DNA of 45,196 bases from Selenomonadaceae bacterium (GCA_017476005.1 JAFVEM010000021.1:1-45196); one strand, 5' to 3'. Numbered from the stretch's first letter, positions 1-9,960 are shown. Made by a program: numbers and translations. Notes: generated from the letters alone by a model not told the origin.

Positions 1-213
1 ATCGGCTCCATCGAAAGCCGCTTGGAGTACACCTCCACCAACTTGACCACGGCCAGCGAGAACGTCCAGGCTTCCGAATCTACCATCCGCGACGCCGATA
101 TGGCCAAAGAGATGACCGAGTACACCAAGAACAACGTGCTTTTGCAGGCCGCTCAGTCCATGCTGTCCCAGGCCAACCAGAACAGCTCTGCGGTTCTCAG
201 CTTGCTCCAGTAA
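1..213 (+). CDS. fliC: Flagellin, C-terminal end (5' part outside window)
   Basis: This is the last 70 residues of a flagellin; the reading frame is open from the first base, so the gene begins upstream of the window. The visible part is the conserved C-terminal D0/D1 helix that packs in the filament core. It shows the typical run ASESTIRDADMAKEM, followed by a helix with LLQAAQSMLSQANQ and a final LSLLQ. An internal TTG at base 22 could be mistaken for a start, but homology runs straight through it. A strong terminator follows 24 bases after the stop, so the gene probably ends its own transcription unit. The genes downstream encode glycosyltransferases, which suggests that this flagellin is their substrate (inference from position only). 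Confidence 0.95.
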   Translation: MGSIESRLEYTSTNLTTASENVQASESTIRDADMAKEMTEYTKNNVLLQAAQSMLSQANQNSSAVLSLLQ

Positions 214-236
214 TATCGGTTCTTTACGCCACTTAT

Positions 237-267
237 CCCCCTCTCCCTTTGGAGAGGGGGATTTTTT
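237..267 (+). terminator. Rho-independent terminator of the flagellin gene
   Basis: A perfect 10-bp GC-rich stem (237-246 with 251-260) encloses a CTTT tetraloop and is followed by six T residues at 262-267. It lies directly before the ribosome site of the next gene, so that gene needs either readthrough or a promoter inside the flagellin 3' end. Confidence 0.93.
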
Positions 268-287
268 ATGGGGAGGAGGGGCAACCC

Positions 288-3161
288 TTGAAAATCAGCG
301 GTTGTTACATTGTAAAAAACGAGGCGGCAGGACTAAAGCGGTCTATGGAAAGTATAAAGGAGGCGGTGGATGAGGTGCTGGTGGTGGATACCGGCTCCAC
401 TGATGATACGGTGGCCGTGGCTGAGACTATGGGGGCAAAGGTGCTAAGCTATCCTTGGCAGGAGGATTTTGCGGCGGCGCGTAATTTTGTGCTGGATAAC
501 TTAACGGGAGATTGGACGGTTTTCATCGACGGAGACGAATATTTTTCGTCGGAGACCGCACCCAATATTCGCGCGGTCATTGCTCGCGCCGAGGCCGCTC
601 GGGTCGATATGGTTTTGGTGCCTTGGGATAACGTCGAGGAAACTACAGGGGAGAGGTTGCTTCTTTCTTATGCGCCGCGTATTTTTCGTTTGGACAAGGG
701 TTTGCGCTATGTGGGGCGTATTCACGAAGAATTATGCCGCGACGGACGCCCCGTTGAAAATGTGATCACGGCTACTATAGACGAACTGCGCCTCATGCAT
801 ACTGGGTACTCGGAGCAGTTAAGCAAGGAAAAGGCCGCTAGGAATTTGAGACTACTGCAAAAAGACCTGCAAAATCCTCAGCGCTCCCCCAATTTATACA
901 TGTATCTGGCAGAGTGTTACGAAGGACTGGGCGATAAGCTTCATGCCAAACACTATGCCAAACTGGATATACAAGGCGGTAGGCGACCGATTGTTTTTGC
1001 CAGTCGCTCTTACCGACTGCTGTTAAAAATACTGGCTACGGAACCGCACAACTGGCAAGAACGATTGAAAGTGGCGCAGGAAGCGGTGGCAACTTTTCCA
1101 GAGCTGCCGGAATTTCGCGCCGAATATGCCGCCGCTTCGGCCTTTGCCTGTGATTTTACGGTGGCCGTACGCCTTACCAAGGAGGCGGAGGAAATTTATG
1201 CCGCCGCGAAACAAAAGGACGCGGCCTCCGGCTATGAGCCTATTATGTTTGAGGCCGACATGTTGGCGACGCTGAAGAAGGATGCAGCGCTTTGGCAGGA
1301 ATTGGCGCAACGTAAAGCGAATATAAAGATATCTGCCTGCGTCATGGTGAAAAATGACGCCAAGGATTTACCCCGTTGGCTAAGCGCCAGCAGGGAGTAC
1401 GCCCACGAGCGATTGGTTCTCGATACCGGCTCAGAGGACGTCTCCAGAGAATTGGCCGAGAAAGACGGCTGCCGGATATTTGACTTTCCGTGGCAAGATG
1501 ATTTTGCCTTGGCGCGAAACGCCATTTTGGCTAAGGCCACCGGGGACTGGGTGGTCATGCTGGATGCGGACGAGACTTTTTATGACGGGAGATTTTTATC
1601 TGGATTTCTCCCTTGGGTGGAAAAATTTCACCCGGAGGCGGAGGCTGTCGAGCTTATTATTCACAATGTGGATGAGGATGATAACGACAGGGAAGCGCAA
1701 CGGATAGCTTCGGTGCGAATTTTTAAAAATCTGTCCGGCATGAATTATCGCGGACGGGTACACGAAACCCTGTACTATGGGGACAGACTGCCCCAAACTT
1801 ATGTGGAGCCTTATCGGTTTCATATTCGCCACACCGGCTATTCCACTAGGCGCAACCTCGCGAAGGCGCGGCGGAATCTAAAACTCTTAGCAGCGGACAT
1901 AGAAGCCAAGGGCTTGAGTGAGGATCATTATCGGTACCTCGCCACGACCTATGTGACCCTAGGGAACCTTAAACTGGGACTCAGCTACGCCTTGCTGGCT
2001 GCCAAGGCCAAAACTCAGGGACGGGGTGCCGAGGGGGAAATGTATTATCTGGCTTTGCGTTGTCTGGCAAGTTTGGGAGAACCCCGGGAAAGGCAAGTGA
2101 CTTTAGCCCGGGAGGCGGTGGCCAGATTCCCGGCACTACCCGATTTTTACGCCATGCTGGGGCATTTACTAAGGGACGAAGCCCCAGAGGAAGCGCTGTC
2201 CCTACTGCAAAAATCTTTAAAACTTTATGCGCATCCCAGCCAGACCAAACGCCCCACGGCTTCCCAATTCGCTGTGCTAATAGCGACGGTACACGGGGAT
2301 CTGGCTTATCTTTACGGAAAGAAGGGATTAACCGCTATGACGGAAACGGAAATAAAAACCGCCTTGGAACTGGATGCATATTCGGCGGAGGCCTTGGATG
2401 AGCTGTACGAATTGCACCGGGAGGAGGGACAGACGGAAATATTGGCGCGGCTAATGGCGCACTTCCCGGATACCCAGTCTGGCCTAACCCATTTAACGCG
2501 CTGGACAGAACAAGCCGGCCTCATAGACATGCGAGAATATGTGGCGAGCAGAGCGAGTCTCCCCACCGGAGAAAAATTCGCGCGCTTCTCCCTCTATCAC
2601 GAAGCCAAGGTCGGCAATCCCGTCAAGGCCTATGAGGCGACGCTACATCGTTTGGCCGATGATGTGCCGCGTCTGACGGAACTGGCGCTGAAACTGGAGC
2701 AGCAGGGAGATTTTCCCGGAGGTGATTTGGGAGGAGCCTTATGGCGAGCCATGCCCCAAATATTTCGCCCCATCTGGGAAGCCTACTTCGAGTGGGAGAC
2801 CGGGGATTTTTCCTTGGAGGATTATCGTTTTGTGCGCAATATTGCGCTGGTACATGGGAGTGAGGCGCAAGCCGCCAAATTTGCTTTGCTGGGAGCCAGG
2901 TTTTCTTGGCAAGAAGCGCGCGAGGCGGTGGCCGTACTTTTGCAACATGAGCGTTACGAAGCGGCCTATGCCGTTTTAAGCGAGGTTCCCGGGGATTCCG
3001 AGGCCGTAGATGGCGCTTTTTGGCGCGAGGCCGGTCTTTGCCTTTATCATTTGGGAGAGCGAGCGGCGGCCAAAGAATGTTTGGGTCGAGCGAGAGAGGC
3101 CGGCTACACCGCTAAGGATATCGAAATATATGAGGCTTGGTTGGAGGCGGTGGGGATATGA
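288..3161 (+). CDS. Two-domain GT2 glycosyltransferase with TPR repeats
   Basis: A 957-residue cytoplasmic protein with two family-2 (GT-A fold) sugar transferase domains, each followed by TPR-like helices. Domain 1 (about 1-230) has the nucleotide-binding start GCYIVKNEA, the VVDTGSTDDT loop and the metal-binding DGDEYF near residue 79. Domain 2 (about 345-570) repeats the pattern with ACVMVKNDA, VLDTGSEDV and DADETF near residue 424. The remaining 380 residues are helical repeats. I chose TTG at 288 because AGGAGG (274-279) sits eight bases upstream; a longer frame from 249 would start inside the flagellin terminator. The next gene starts in an ATGA overlap. Related GT2-TPR proteins are common beside flagellin genes in Negativicutes and are thought to glycosylate flagellin. 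Donor sugar and acceptor cannot be read from sequence. Confidence 0.85.
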   Translation: MKISGCYIVKNEAAGLKRSMESIKEAVDEVLVVDTGSTDDTVAVAETMGAKVLSYPWQEDFAAARNFVLDNLTGDWTVFIDGDEYFSSETAPNIRAVIARAEAARVDMVLVPWDNVEETTGERLLLSYAPRIFRLDKGLRYVGRIHEELCRDGRPVENVITATIDELRLMHTGYSEQLSKEKAARNLRLLQKDLQNPQRSPNLYMYLAECYEGLGDKLHAKHYAKLDIQGGRRPIVFASRSYRLLLKILATEPHNWQERLKVAQEAVATFPELPEFRAEYAAASAFACDFTVAVRLTKEAEEIYAAAKQKDAASGYEPIMFEADMLATLKKDAALWQELAQRKANIKISACVMVKNDAKDLPRWLSASREYAHERLVLDTGSEDVSRELAEKDGCRIFDFPWQDDFALARNAILAKATGDWVVMLDADETFYDGRFLSGFLPWVEKFHPEAEAVELIIHNVDEDDNDREAQRIASVRIFKNLSGMNYRGRVHETLYYGDRLPQTYVEPYRFHIRHTGYSTRRNLAKARRNLKLLAADIEAKGLSEDHYRYLATTYVTLGNLKLGLSYALLAAKAKTQGRGAEGEMYYLALRCLASLGEPRERQVTLAREAVARFPALPDFYAMLGHLLRDEAPEEALSLLQKSLKLYAHPSQTKRPTASQFAVLIATVHGDLAYLYGKKGLTAMTETEIKTALELDAYSAEALDELYELHREEGQTEILARLMAHFPDTQSGLTHLTRWTEQAGLIDMREYVASRASLPTGEKFARFSLYHEAKVGNPVKAYEATLHRLADDVPRLTELALKLEQQGDFPGGDLGGALWRAMPQIFRPIWEAYFEWETGDFSLEDYRFVRNIALVHGSEAQAAKFALLGARFSWQEAREAVAVLLQHERYEAAYAVLSEVPGDSEAVDGAFWREAGLCLYHLGERAAAKECLGRAREAGYTAKDIEIYEAWLEAVGI

Positions 3162-4726
3162 GCAAAAAGAAAAATAAAGGTCATCGACAAGGCAAATCGG
3201 TGGCGCAAGGTAATGCTCAAGCCGCGATTAGGGAAATCGCGCCTCTTTCCATAACCGCCTGCGTCATCGTCAAAAACGAGGCCAAGAATTTACCGCGCTG
3301 GCTAAAATGCGTAAAACAACTCACCGATGATTTGGTGGTGGTAGATACCGGTTCCACGGACAACACGGTGGCTATTGCCGAGGCCGGGGGCGCTAAGATA
3401 TATCAGTTCCCGTGGATAGGCGATTTTGCGGCGGCGAAAAATTACACGCTGGAAAAGGCCGGAGGCACCTGGATCGTCTTTTTGGACGCAGACGAATATT
3501 TTTCCGATCAGGACTGTCCGCAAGTGTTGGAGCTTATTCGCGAATCACATAGCACGCCGGAGATATTGGGGTTTATTTTCCCCGTTATCTGCATTGATCA
3601 AGACAACAACGGAGCCTTTTTAAATGCCTTTCCGCAAATAAGAGTATTTCGTAACCAGCCGACCCTGCGTTATGTGGGCAAGGTACACGAACATCTCATC
3701 AACAGCCAACGCGACCGCGATTACCGCATGGAGGCATTGAATCACAGAATCTATCACACCGGTTATTCTACTTCCGTCATTGAAGGTAAACTTAAACGGA
3801 ATTTAGCCATATTGTTGGCGCAGGAAGGGGAAAAGCATAGTGACCACTACGGCTACATGGCAGAATGTTACTATGGCCTAGGAGAATATGAGTTGGCGCT
3901 AGCGTGCATCGAAAAGGTCATCGACTTAAACGATGATGCCTACCGTAGCCGCGACAACCGCGTTTATGCCATCAGGTTGGAATGTTTGTCGAAGCTCGAC
4001 CGAAGCGACGGGGAAATTTTAGCGGCGCTAAGGGACACCGAGCTTATCTATCCCGACCGCCCGGAATTTGTAGCCATAGTGGCGGATCACTTCTGGCGTA
4101 AAAGGGATTACTTGCGTACAAAAAAGTATGCGGAAAAGTGTCTGGATAGCTGTCGCAGGCACAGCGCCAAGGCGGTGACGGAAGCGAATATCATGCTATC
4201 AGATATGACCGGCCGCGCCGAATATATCTGTCTGGGGCGGCTGGGGGTGCTGGCCGCTTGGCAGGGGGATAAGGAAAAGGCGCTGGATTTACTCGTTAGA
4301 GCTTTGAAACAAGAAAAGTACGACGCTTATTTTTTGGGTCATTTGTTGCGCTTACTAAAGGAAAGAGATGCTGTCACGGTCATCTCCCTGTTGAATAACA
4401 TCTATGACAAAGCTGAAGACGCTAAGTTTTTGCTCCCTACGCTGAAAATAAACCGGCGTTACCAAGAAATGCTGTATTACGCCAAGCAAGGGGATATCCC
4501 CTTACCGGAATACGAAAGCTACCTCTACGGAGGACGCTTGGATGCGGCCGGGGCGTGGCTTTTAGATGATATGGACAGCGTTACGGCCTTGGGTATGGCG
4601 CTGAAAACCTATTGCCAACTGCCGGAGGATATTTTCGATAGGCTCCTGCCCCAGCCAAAAGAAAAGTGGGAACAAAATGTCAATCCCAAGCGTATGGAGC
4701 GTCTGGCCGAGTGGCTGGCCTCGTGA
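3158..4726 (+). CDS. GT2 glycosyltransferase with TPR repeats
   Basis: A 522-residue relative of the preceding gene with a single catalytic domain. After a basic, disordered N-terminus rich in Lys and Asn, the GT2 domain (about 35-270) shows ACVIVKNEA, VVDTGSTDNT and the metal-binding DADEYF near residue 109. The rest is TPR-like helices. The ATG at 3158 overlaps the upstream stop (ATGA) and has GGAGG ten bases before it, so translation is probably coupled. The domain resembles SunS-like and WaaE-like GT2 enzymes. With its neighbours it probably forms a flagellin-modifying set; an alternative is a role in lipopolysaccharide core assembly. Confidence 0.85.
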   Translation: MSKKKNKGHRQGKSVAQGNAQAAIREIAPLSITACVIVKNEAKNLPRWLKCVKQLTDDLVVVDTGSTDNTVAIAEAGGAKIYQFPWIGDFAAAKNYTLEKAGGTWIVFLDADEYFSDQDCPQVLELIRESHSTPEILGFIFPVICIDQDNNGAFLNAFPQIRVFRNQPTLRYVGKVHEHLINSQRDRDYRMEALNHRIYHTGYSTSVIEGKLKRNLAILLAQEGEKHSDHYGYMAECYYGLGEYELALACIEKVIDLNDDAYRSRDNRVYAIRLECLSKLDRSDGEILAALRDTELIYPDRPEFVAIVADHFWRKRDYLRTKKYAEKCLDSCRRHSAKAVTEANIMLSDMTGRAEYICLGRLGVLAAWQGDKEKALDLLVRALKQEKYDAYFLGHLLRLLKERDAVTVISLLNNIYDKAEDAKFLLPTLKINRRYQEMLYYAKQGDIPLPEYESYLYGGRLDAAGAWLLDDMDSVTALGMALKTYCQLPEDIFDRLLPQPKEKWEQNVNPKRMERLAEWLAS

Positions 4727-4758
4727 GGGGGAGTACGCTATGAAAGAAGGAGTCGTTC

Positions 4759-7700
4759 ATGGAGGAAAGGGAGCAGACACATCTGCGCGAGCTGGGGCAA
4801 CAAGCGCTGAGCGAGCATAATTACCAAGCGGCTCACCAAATAGCCGCCCAAATGATTACCTACAGCGAACTGGAGGCAAGGGTGCTGGATCTTACCGCTT
4901 ACCTGCAAGAGGGTAATACCGCTGCGGCTGAAGCGGTGGCAGGGGAACTGAAAAAAATACCCAGACCCGGCGTCGATGTGTATGTGGAATATCTTTATTT
5001 ATATTTAGCGTATCAACAAAAAAAACGTATTGAGATCCTAAAACCGCTGGAGGAGTTACTGGAGATTGCCGCAGAGCTGGGAGAACGAGGTCTGGAAACA
5101 AAATGTAAGATATGCAATCTCTTGGGAATGGCGAATTCGTGTTTGGGCAGAGCGCGAGAGGCCGCCGAGTATGACCGAATGGCCGCCGATTTTGCCCGGA
5201 GCAATCCGCCTAAAGTCGCAACACCAGCCGCCACCCATTACAGTAATTTTCTTTTTACGGCGCACAACCTTGACTTATCACCCGACGAGAAAGGAAAAAT
5301 AGCTCAAGGCTATGGGCAATATCTGGGAAATATTGTCCCTTACCGGCAACGAAAACCGACGCAAAAAAAGAAGTTACGCCTTGGCTACCTATCCCCGGAT
5401 TTTCGCCAGCATGTGGTCATGCGTTTTGTCCAAGCATTTTTTCGGAATTATGACCGGGAAAATTTTACGGTATATGCTTACGCCATGTGCCATGAGGATG
5501 CAGTCACCCAAGAGATAAAACCCTTGGCCGACGGCTGGCGCAATGTACATGGCTGGCCGACATCAAAAATTGCCGACCTTATCTACCAAGATAAAATTGA
5601 TATACTGATTGATTTGGCCGGACACACCCAAGGCGGCACCCTGCCCGTGCTGGCCTATCGCCCGGCGCCGCTGCAAATGTGCGGTATCGGGTGGTTTGCG
5701 AGTACGGGGCTAAAGACGGTGGATTATATTATCGGCGACGCTTATTTGGATGATGAGGACACCCAGCAGGAGTTTACAGAAAAACTCTTAGTGTTGCCGC
5801 ACAGCCACTTTTGCTACACGCCGCTACCAAACATGAGAAACTATAAACCGGCAGTAGCACCGCCCTGTCAAAACAACGGCTATATTACCTTTGGCAGTTT
5901 CAATAATCTCAGTAAACTTTCGGACGAAGTTATACGCGTTTGGGGCAAAATCATGGAAGCGGTACCCGGCAGTAGGCTACTTTTAAAGGGAGAACTGACG
6001 GAAAACCAAGCTAATCGCGAATACCTCTGGCAACGCTTTGTCAAGGTGGGAGTTACCAGCGAGCGAATTATGCTCCGAGGCTTTACGGACGATTATCTGC
6101 AAGAGTATGACGACATGGATATTGCCTTGGACACTTTTCCTTATCCCGGCGGCGGCACCACCTGTGACGCGCTTTACATGGGGGTGCCGGTGATAACGCT
6201 CAAGGGGCGTACTCACGGCGGTCGCTTTGGCTACAGTTTGTTAAATAATATCGGTCTGGACGGCTTATGTTGCGATACCGTGGAAGATTATGTGGCCAGA
6301 GCCGTGGCTTTGGCCGGTGATACGGAACTCATTGCCACGCTACGAAAAAATTTACGGGGCATGATGGAAAAATCCCCAGTAATGGATGCCAAGGGCTATA
6401 TGCAGGATTTGGAGGCGGCCTATCGGCAAGCATGGAAGGAGGCCGGCATGCGGAAAACGCCTAAGTTATCCCCGGAGGAAATCACGGAAACAGCGAAGAA
6501 CCTAGAAAATTTCATCGCCGCCCAAGATTTTCGTCAGGCCATGGCGGTGGCCGATGTTCTATGGGAAAATGACGAGCTGGCGGAAAAGCTACTACGTCGC
6601 ATGGCCGTGGCGTATATAGACGGCGGCGACGGCAAAATGGCGGTGAACGTCACCGAGAAACTTTTGCAAGTGGCTCCCGGCGGCTATGCTCTTTATCTGG
6701 CCGGAGAGGCCGCTAGGACTTTTGGCGACTTGGACAGCGCCCGGGATATAGCCCAAAAAGCGCTGGCCGGCGGCGAGCTTTCTCCCTCCGAAATGGGCAT
6801 GACCCATCACTTGCTGGCCGAAATTTACAAGGCCCAAGGGGACAGGGGAGCGGCGGCGGAGGAGTATCGTCTGGCGTCTCAAGGTAAACCTTTAGGCGGC
6901 GCGTTGACGGAATACAGCAGTTATCTGTTTAGTCTCCATTACGGGGATACCCCTCCGGACAAATTTAAGGAGGCTGCCCAAGGGTACGGTAGGCTACTGT
7001 CCGGCCTAAAACCTTTCCGGCATAAGGCCAAGGCGCATCTCCACGATAAAATTCGCGTGGGCTACTTGTCCCCGGATTTTGCCCCTCATGTCATGTCCTG
7101 TTTTATGCGAGCGCTGTTTAGAGATCGGGATAAATACCGCTTTCAGGTATATGGCTACGCGGCCTGCCCCCCCAATCCCATCAGCCGGGAATTTGCCCAA
7201 ATGGCCGATGGCTGGCGTGAAATCGCCGGTATGGATGCGGCGGCGGTGGCGCGACTCATTCGTGACGACGGCATCGATATTTTGGTAGATTTATCCGGCC
7301 ACACCGCCGGCAGCTGTCTGCCGATTTTGGCTTATCGGCCGGCGCCGGTGCAAATTTGCGGTCTTGGCTGGTTTGCGCCCACGGGGCTGCCTACCGTAGA
7401 TTATTTTTTGACGGACGTTCACTGCGCGCCGCCGGGGGAAGAAGAATTTTTTGGCGAAACGCTGCTTCGTCTGCCTCACAGCCATATGTGCTACACGCCC
7501 ATAAAAGGCGCTCCCGGCTACATCCCTCCGGCTCCGTGGCGGCGTAACGGCTATGTGACCTTCGCCTCCTTCTGTAATTTTGACCGCTTGACAGCAGAAG
7601 TCCTCTCCCTGTGGCGCGAAATTTTAACCCGAGTTCCTACCGCCAAACTTTTTATCAAAAACGGCGCTTTTGACCAAGAAAACAGCCGGAAAATTGCTTT

Positions 7701-9819
7701 GGACAAGCTACAAGCCGCCGGTATTCCCTTAGACAGGCTAAAAACCGAAGGTCATACGGCGGATTACTTGCGCTCTTACGAAGGAGCGGACATCGTGCTG
7801 GACACTTTCCCTTACCCCGGGGGCGGCAGTACCTGCGACGCTTTGTATATGGGGGTGCCGGTGGTGACTATGAAAGGAAACAGTCACCACGGTCGTTTCG
7901 GCGCCAGTTTGCTCGTCAATGTGGGACTAGAGGATTTAATCGCCGCCTCGCGCGCCGAGTACATTGAAAAGGCGGTGGCTCTGGCGGAGGACGGAGCGCG
8001 GCTTACGGACTTGCATCAGCGACTTAGGCGGCAAATGCAGGTCAGCGCCGTCATGGACGGCGCTATGTATATGGCGGATTTGGAAGCGGCCTACAGCGAT
8101 ATTTGGCGCAAATGGCTCCGGGAAGAAAAAGCTCTGTCGATTATCTTGCGCCGGGAAGAAAAAAAATATCAAGCCGCCGAAAAAAGCGACGATTGGGCGA
8201 CCATGGCCTGTAGCGCGGCTTGGCTTGTAGGCAGCGAGGACGAAAAAAATCCCGAAATGGTGTTTGCGGCGGCGCTTAGCTATTATCACCTAAAAGCGGC
8301 AAACCCCATGGCCACTTGGGGCAAAAGAGCGCTTGCGGCCGGTTGCGCCAAAGGTTCCGAGGCGGCCTTCATCGAGGAGCAGTCCTTCATGGAGCGAGGG
8401 CGTTTCTTCGACGCTTGGAAATGTTGCGAGGGCGAACTATCTCGCCTAGGGCGGAAGGTTACTCCCGGCAAGATAAGTTTTCTCATCAGCTATGCTTCCC
8501 TTTGCGGACGGCTGGGCGACCCTAAAACCATGCAGGAGCGCTACTTTGAGGCTTACGAGCTGAGTACCGTGTCCGATTTTCGCACGGTGACGGAAAGGGC
8601 CGAAACTTACAGCTCATGGCTCCTCTGTCATAATTATTTTGAGTTGGATGAAAGAACGCTGTTGCAACGGCACGAGCGTTACAACGAACTTTTTGCCAAG
8701 GTGAAACGCTACGACCATACCAACCGTCCCAAGCGCGATAAACTGCGTATCGGTTATATATCGCCGGATTTTCGCAACCATGTGATGTTTTATTTCTATT
8801 TGCCCATGTTCACCCATTACGCCCGGGAAAAATTTACGGTTTATGCCTACAGTTTAACGGACAGGCCGGACGATTATACCAAGTTGCTGGCCGGACTGGT
8901 CGATGAATGGCGCGATATGGAGGGCAAGGAGGCGCGCGAAGTGGCTGCCGCCATTTATGCCGACGGCATCGATATTTTGGTGGATTTGGCGGGTCATACC
9001 GTGAACGGCGGACTGCCGGCCATGGCCTATAAACCGGCGCCGGTGCAAATATCCGGCTTGGGCTACATGGCCACTACGGGGCTGAAGACCGTGGATTATT
9101 TTTTGACCGATAAGGTAGTGGATCCTCCGGGACTCCATGAGGAATTTTTCACCGAAAAACTCCTGCGACTCCCCAGTCAATTCTGCTACGCCAATCCTAA
9201 AGAATTACCGGTGTCCGTCGAGTCTCCCGTGAATTATCGGGGCTGGGTACTCTTTGGGGTGTTTAACAACTATCGCAAGGTGACGGAGGAAATGCTCGCC
9301 TGTTGGCAAAGTATTTTGGCGCAGGTTCCCAATTCTAAAATCCTGCTCAAGTGCCAGCTGTTTTGCGACCCCAAGGCCACCGATATGGCTTATCTGCGTC
9401 TAAAGGATATGGGCTTTGATATGGACAGGGTATTGTTTGAGCCGGCTACTCAGGAATACATGACCCGTTACCTAGATGTAGATATAGCCCTAGACACTTT
9501 CCCCTACCCCGGTGGCGGCACCACGGCGGATGCGCTTTACATGGGGGTGCCGGTGATAACGAGGTATTCCGACCGCCGCAGTACCCGTTTTGCCTATGGG
9601 ATGCTCTCGGCCATCGGATTGGGTGAGCTGGCCACCCAATCCGCCGCCGACTATGTGGCTATGGCCGTGGCTTTGGCTAAGGATGTCACTCTCCTCAATG
9701 AACTCCATCGCACCCTACGGGGGCGGATGCAAAAATCCCCTTTGATGGATGCCGAGAATTATATGCGAGAATTGGAGGGGGCTTATGAGCGAATTTGGCA
9801 GGAATTTTTAAACTCTTGA
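4759..9819 (+). CDS. Triple-domain SPINDLY/OGT-type (GT41) glycosyltransferase
   Basis: A 1686-residue protein with short TPR segments and three complete GT41 (O-GlcNAc transferase/SPINDLY/HMW1C clan) catalytic domains. They begin with GYLSPDF or GYISPDF at about residues 207, 767 and 1330. Each has a conserved His in the following xHVM segment, a D-L-(A/S)-GHT loop, YRPAPLQ-type and FxxTGLxTVDY segments, and the nucleotide-binding DTFPYPGGG near residues 458, 1016 and 1580. The Lys that anchors the nucleotide phosphate in OGT appears conserved in domain 1 (FNNLSK) and domain 3 (FNNYRK) but is Arg in domain 2 (FCNFDR). ATG 4759 has GAAGGAG seven bases upstream. Family members add GlcNAc, glucose or fucose to Ser/Thr or Asn of proteins in the cytoplasm. 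Position beside flagellin suggests flagellin as acceptor (inference). Usual family members have one catalytic domain. Confidence 0.93.
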   Translation: MEEREQTHLRELGQQALSEHNYQAAHQIAAQMITYSELEARVLDLTAYLQEGNTAAAEAVAGELKKIPRPGVDVYVEYLYLYLAYQQKKRIEILKPLEELLEIAAELGERGLETKCKICNLLGMANSCLGRAREAAEYDRMAADFARSNPPKVATPAATHYSNFLFTAHNLDLSPDEKGKIAQGYGQYLGNIVPYRQRKPTQKKKLRLGYLSPDFRQHVVMRFVQAFFRNYDRENFTVYAYAMCHEDAVTQEIKPLADGWRNVHGWPTSKIADLIYQDKIDILIDLAGHTQGGTLPVLAYRPAPLQMCGIGWFASTGLKTVDYIIGDAYLDDEDTQQEFTEKLLVLPHSHFCYTPLPNMRNYKPAVAPPCQNNGYITFGSFNNLSKLSDEVIRVWGKIMEAVPGSRLLLKGELTENQANREYLWQRFVKVGVTSERIMLRGFTDDYLQEYDDMDIALDTFPYPGGGTTCDALYMGVPVITLKGRTHGGRFGYSLLNNIGLDGLCCDTVEDYVARAVALAGDTELIATLRKNLRGMMEKSPVMDAKGYMQDLEAAYRQAWKEAGMRKTPKLSPEEITETAKNLENFIAAQDFRQAMAVADVLWENDELAEKLLRRMAVAYIDGGDGKMAVNVTEKLLQVAPGGYALYLAGEAARTFGDLDSARDIAQKALAGGELSPSEMGMTHHLLAEIYKAQGDRGAAAEEYRLASQGKPLGGALTEYSSYLFSLHYGDTPPDKFKEAAQGYGRLLSGLKPFRHKAKAHLHDKIRVGYLSPDFAPHVMSCFMRALFRDRDKYRFQVYGYAACPPNPISREFAQMADGWREIAGMDAAAVARLIRDDGIDILVDLSGHTAGSCLPILAYRPAPVQICGLGWFAPTGLPTVDYFLTDVHCAPPGEEEFFGETLLRLPHSHMCYTPIKGAPGYIPPAPWRRNGYVTFASFCNFDRLTAEVLSLWREILTRVPTAKLFIKNGAFDQENSRKIALDKLQAAGIPLDRLKTEGHTADYLRSYEGADIVLDTFPYPGGGSTCDALYMGVPVVTMKGNSHHGRFGASLLVNVGLEDLIAASRAEYIEKAVALAEDGARLTDLHQRLRRQMQVSAVMDGAMYMADLEAAYSDIWRKWLREEKALSIILRREEKKYQAAEKSDDWATMACSAAWLVGSEDEKNPEMVFAAALSYYHLKAANPMATWGKRALAAGCAKGSEAAFIEEQSFMERGRFFDAWKCCEGELSRLGRKVTPGKISFLISYASLCGRLGDPKTMQERYFEAYELSTVSDFRTVTERAETYSSWLLCHNYFELDERTLLQRHERYNELFAKVKRYDHTNRPKRDKLRIGYISPDFRNHVMFYFYLPMFTHYAREKFTVYAYSLTDRPDDYTKLLAGLVDEWRDMEGKEAREVAAAIYADGIDILVDLAGHTVNGGLPAMAYKPAPVQISGLGYMATTGLKTVDYFLTDKVVDPPGLHEEFFTEKLLRLPSQFCYANPKELPVSVESPVNYRGWVLFGVFNNYRKVTEEMLACWQSILAQVPNSKILLKCQLFCDPKATDMAYLRLKDMGFDMDRVLFEPATQEYMTRYLDVDIALDTFPYPGGGTTADALYMGVPVITRYSDRRSTRFAYGMLSAIGLGELATQSAADYVAMAVALAKDVTLLNELHRTLRGRMQKSPLMDAENYMRELEGAYERIWQEFLNS

Positions 9820-9821
9820 CG

Positions 9822-9847
9822 AAAAGTATAAGACAGATTGCTGATAG
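9822..9847 (+). promoter_or_regulatory. Possible flagellar sigma-28-type promoter
   Basis: AAAAGTAT (9822-9829) and GCTGATAG (9840-9847) each match six of eight positions of the sigma-28 consensus TAAAGTTT / GCCGATAA. The spacer is ten bases rather than the usual eleven. It lies upstream of the TPR gene at 9961 in a flagellin-linked island, which fits, but the match is imperfect. Confidence 0.3.
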
Positions 9848-9913
9848 GTATGATAGCAAGCGAAATTTATTCTAAATTAAGTAGTCAAGGGGAATTTATT
9901 TCTCTTTGTGGGG

Positions 9914-9932
9914 TTTGGGGCGACGCCCCAAA
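9914..9932. repeat. Triloop palindrome (single module of dispersed repeat)
   Basis: A perfect 8-bp stem TTTGGGGC / GCCCCAAA with loop GAC. It has the same design (GC-rich stem, three-base loop) as the longer elements at 32207, 41023 and 45129. No T-run follows, so it is not a standard terminator. Confidence 0.6.
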
Positions 9933-9960
9933 AGAAAAACTAATGTAAGGAAGGATAAGC

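Noticed and set aside
249-287. Earlier TTG start for the first glycosyltransferase gene
   Set aside because: It would place the start codon inside the flagellin terminator stem; TTG 288 has an AGGAGG site at ideal spacing.
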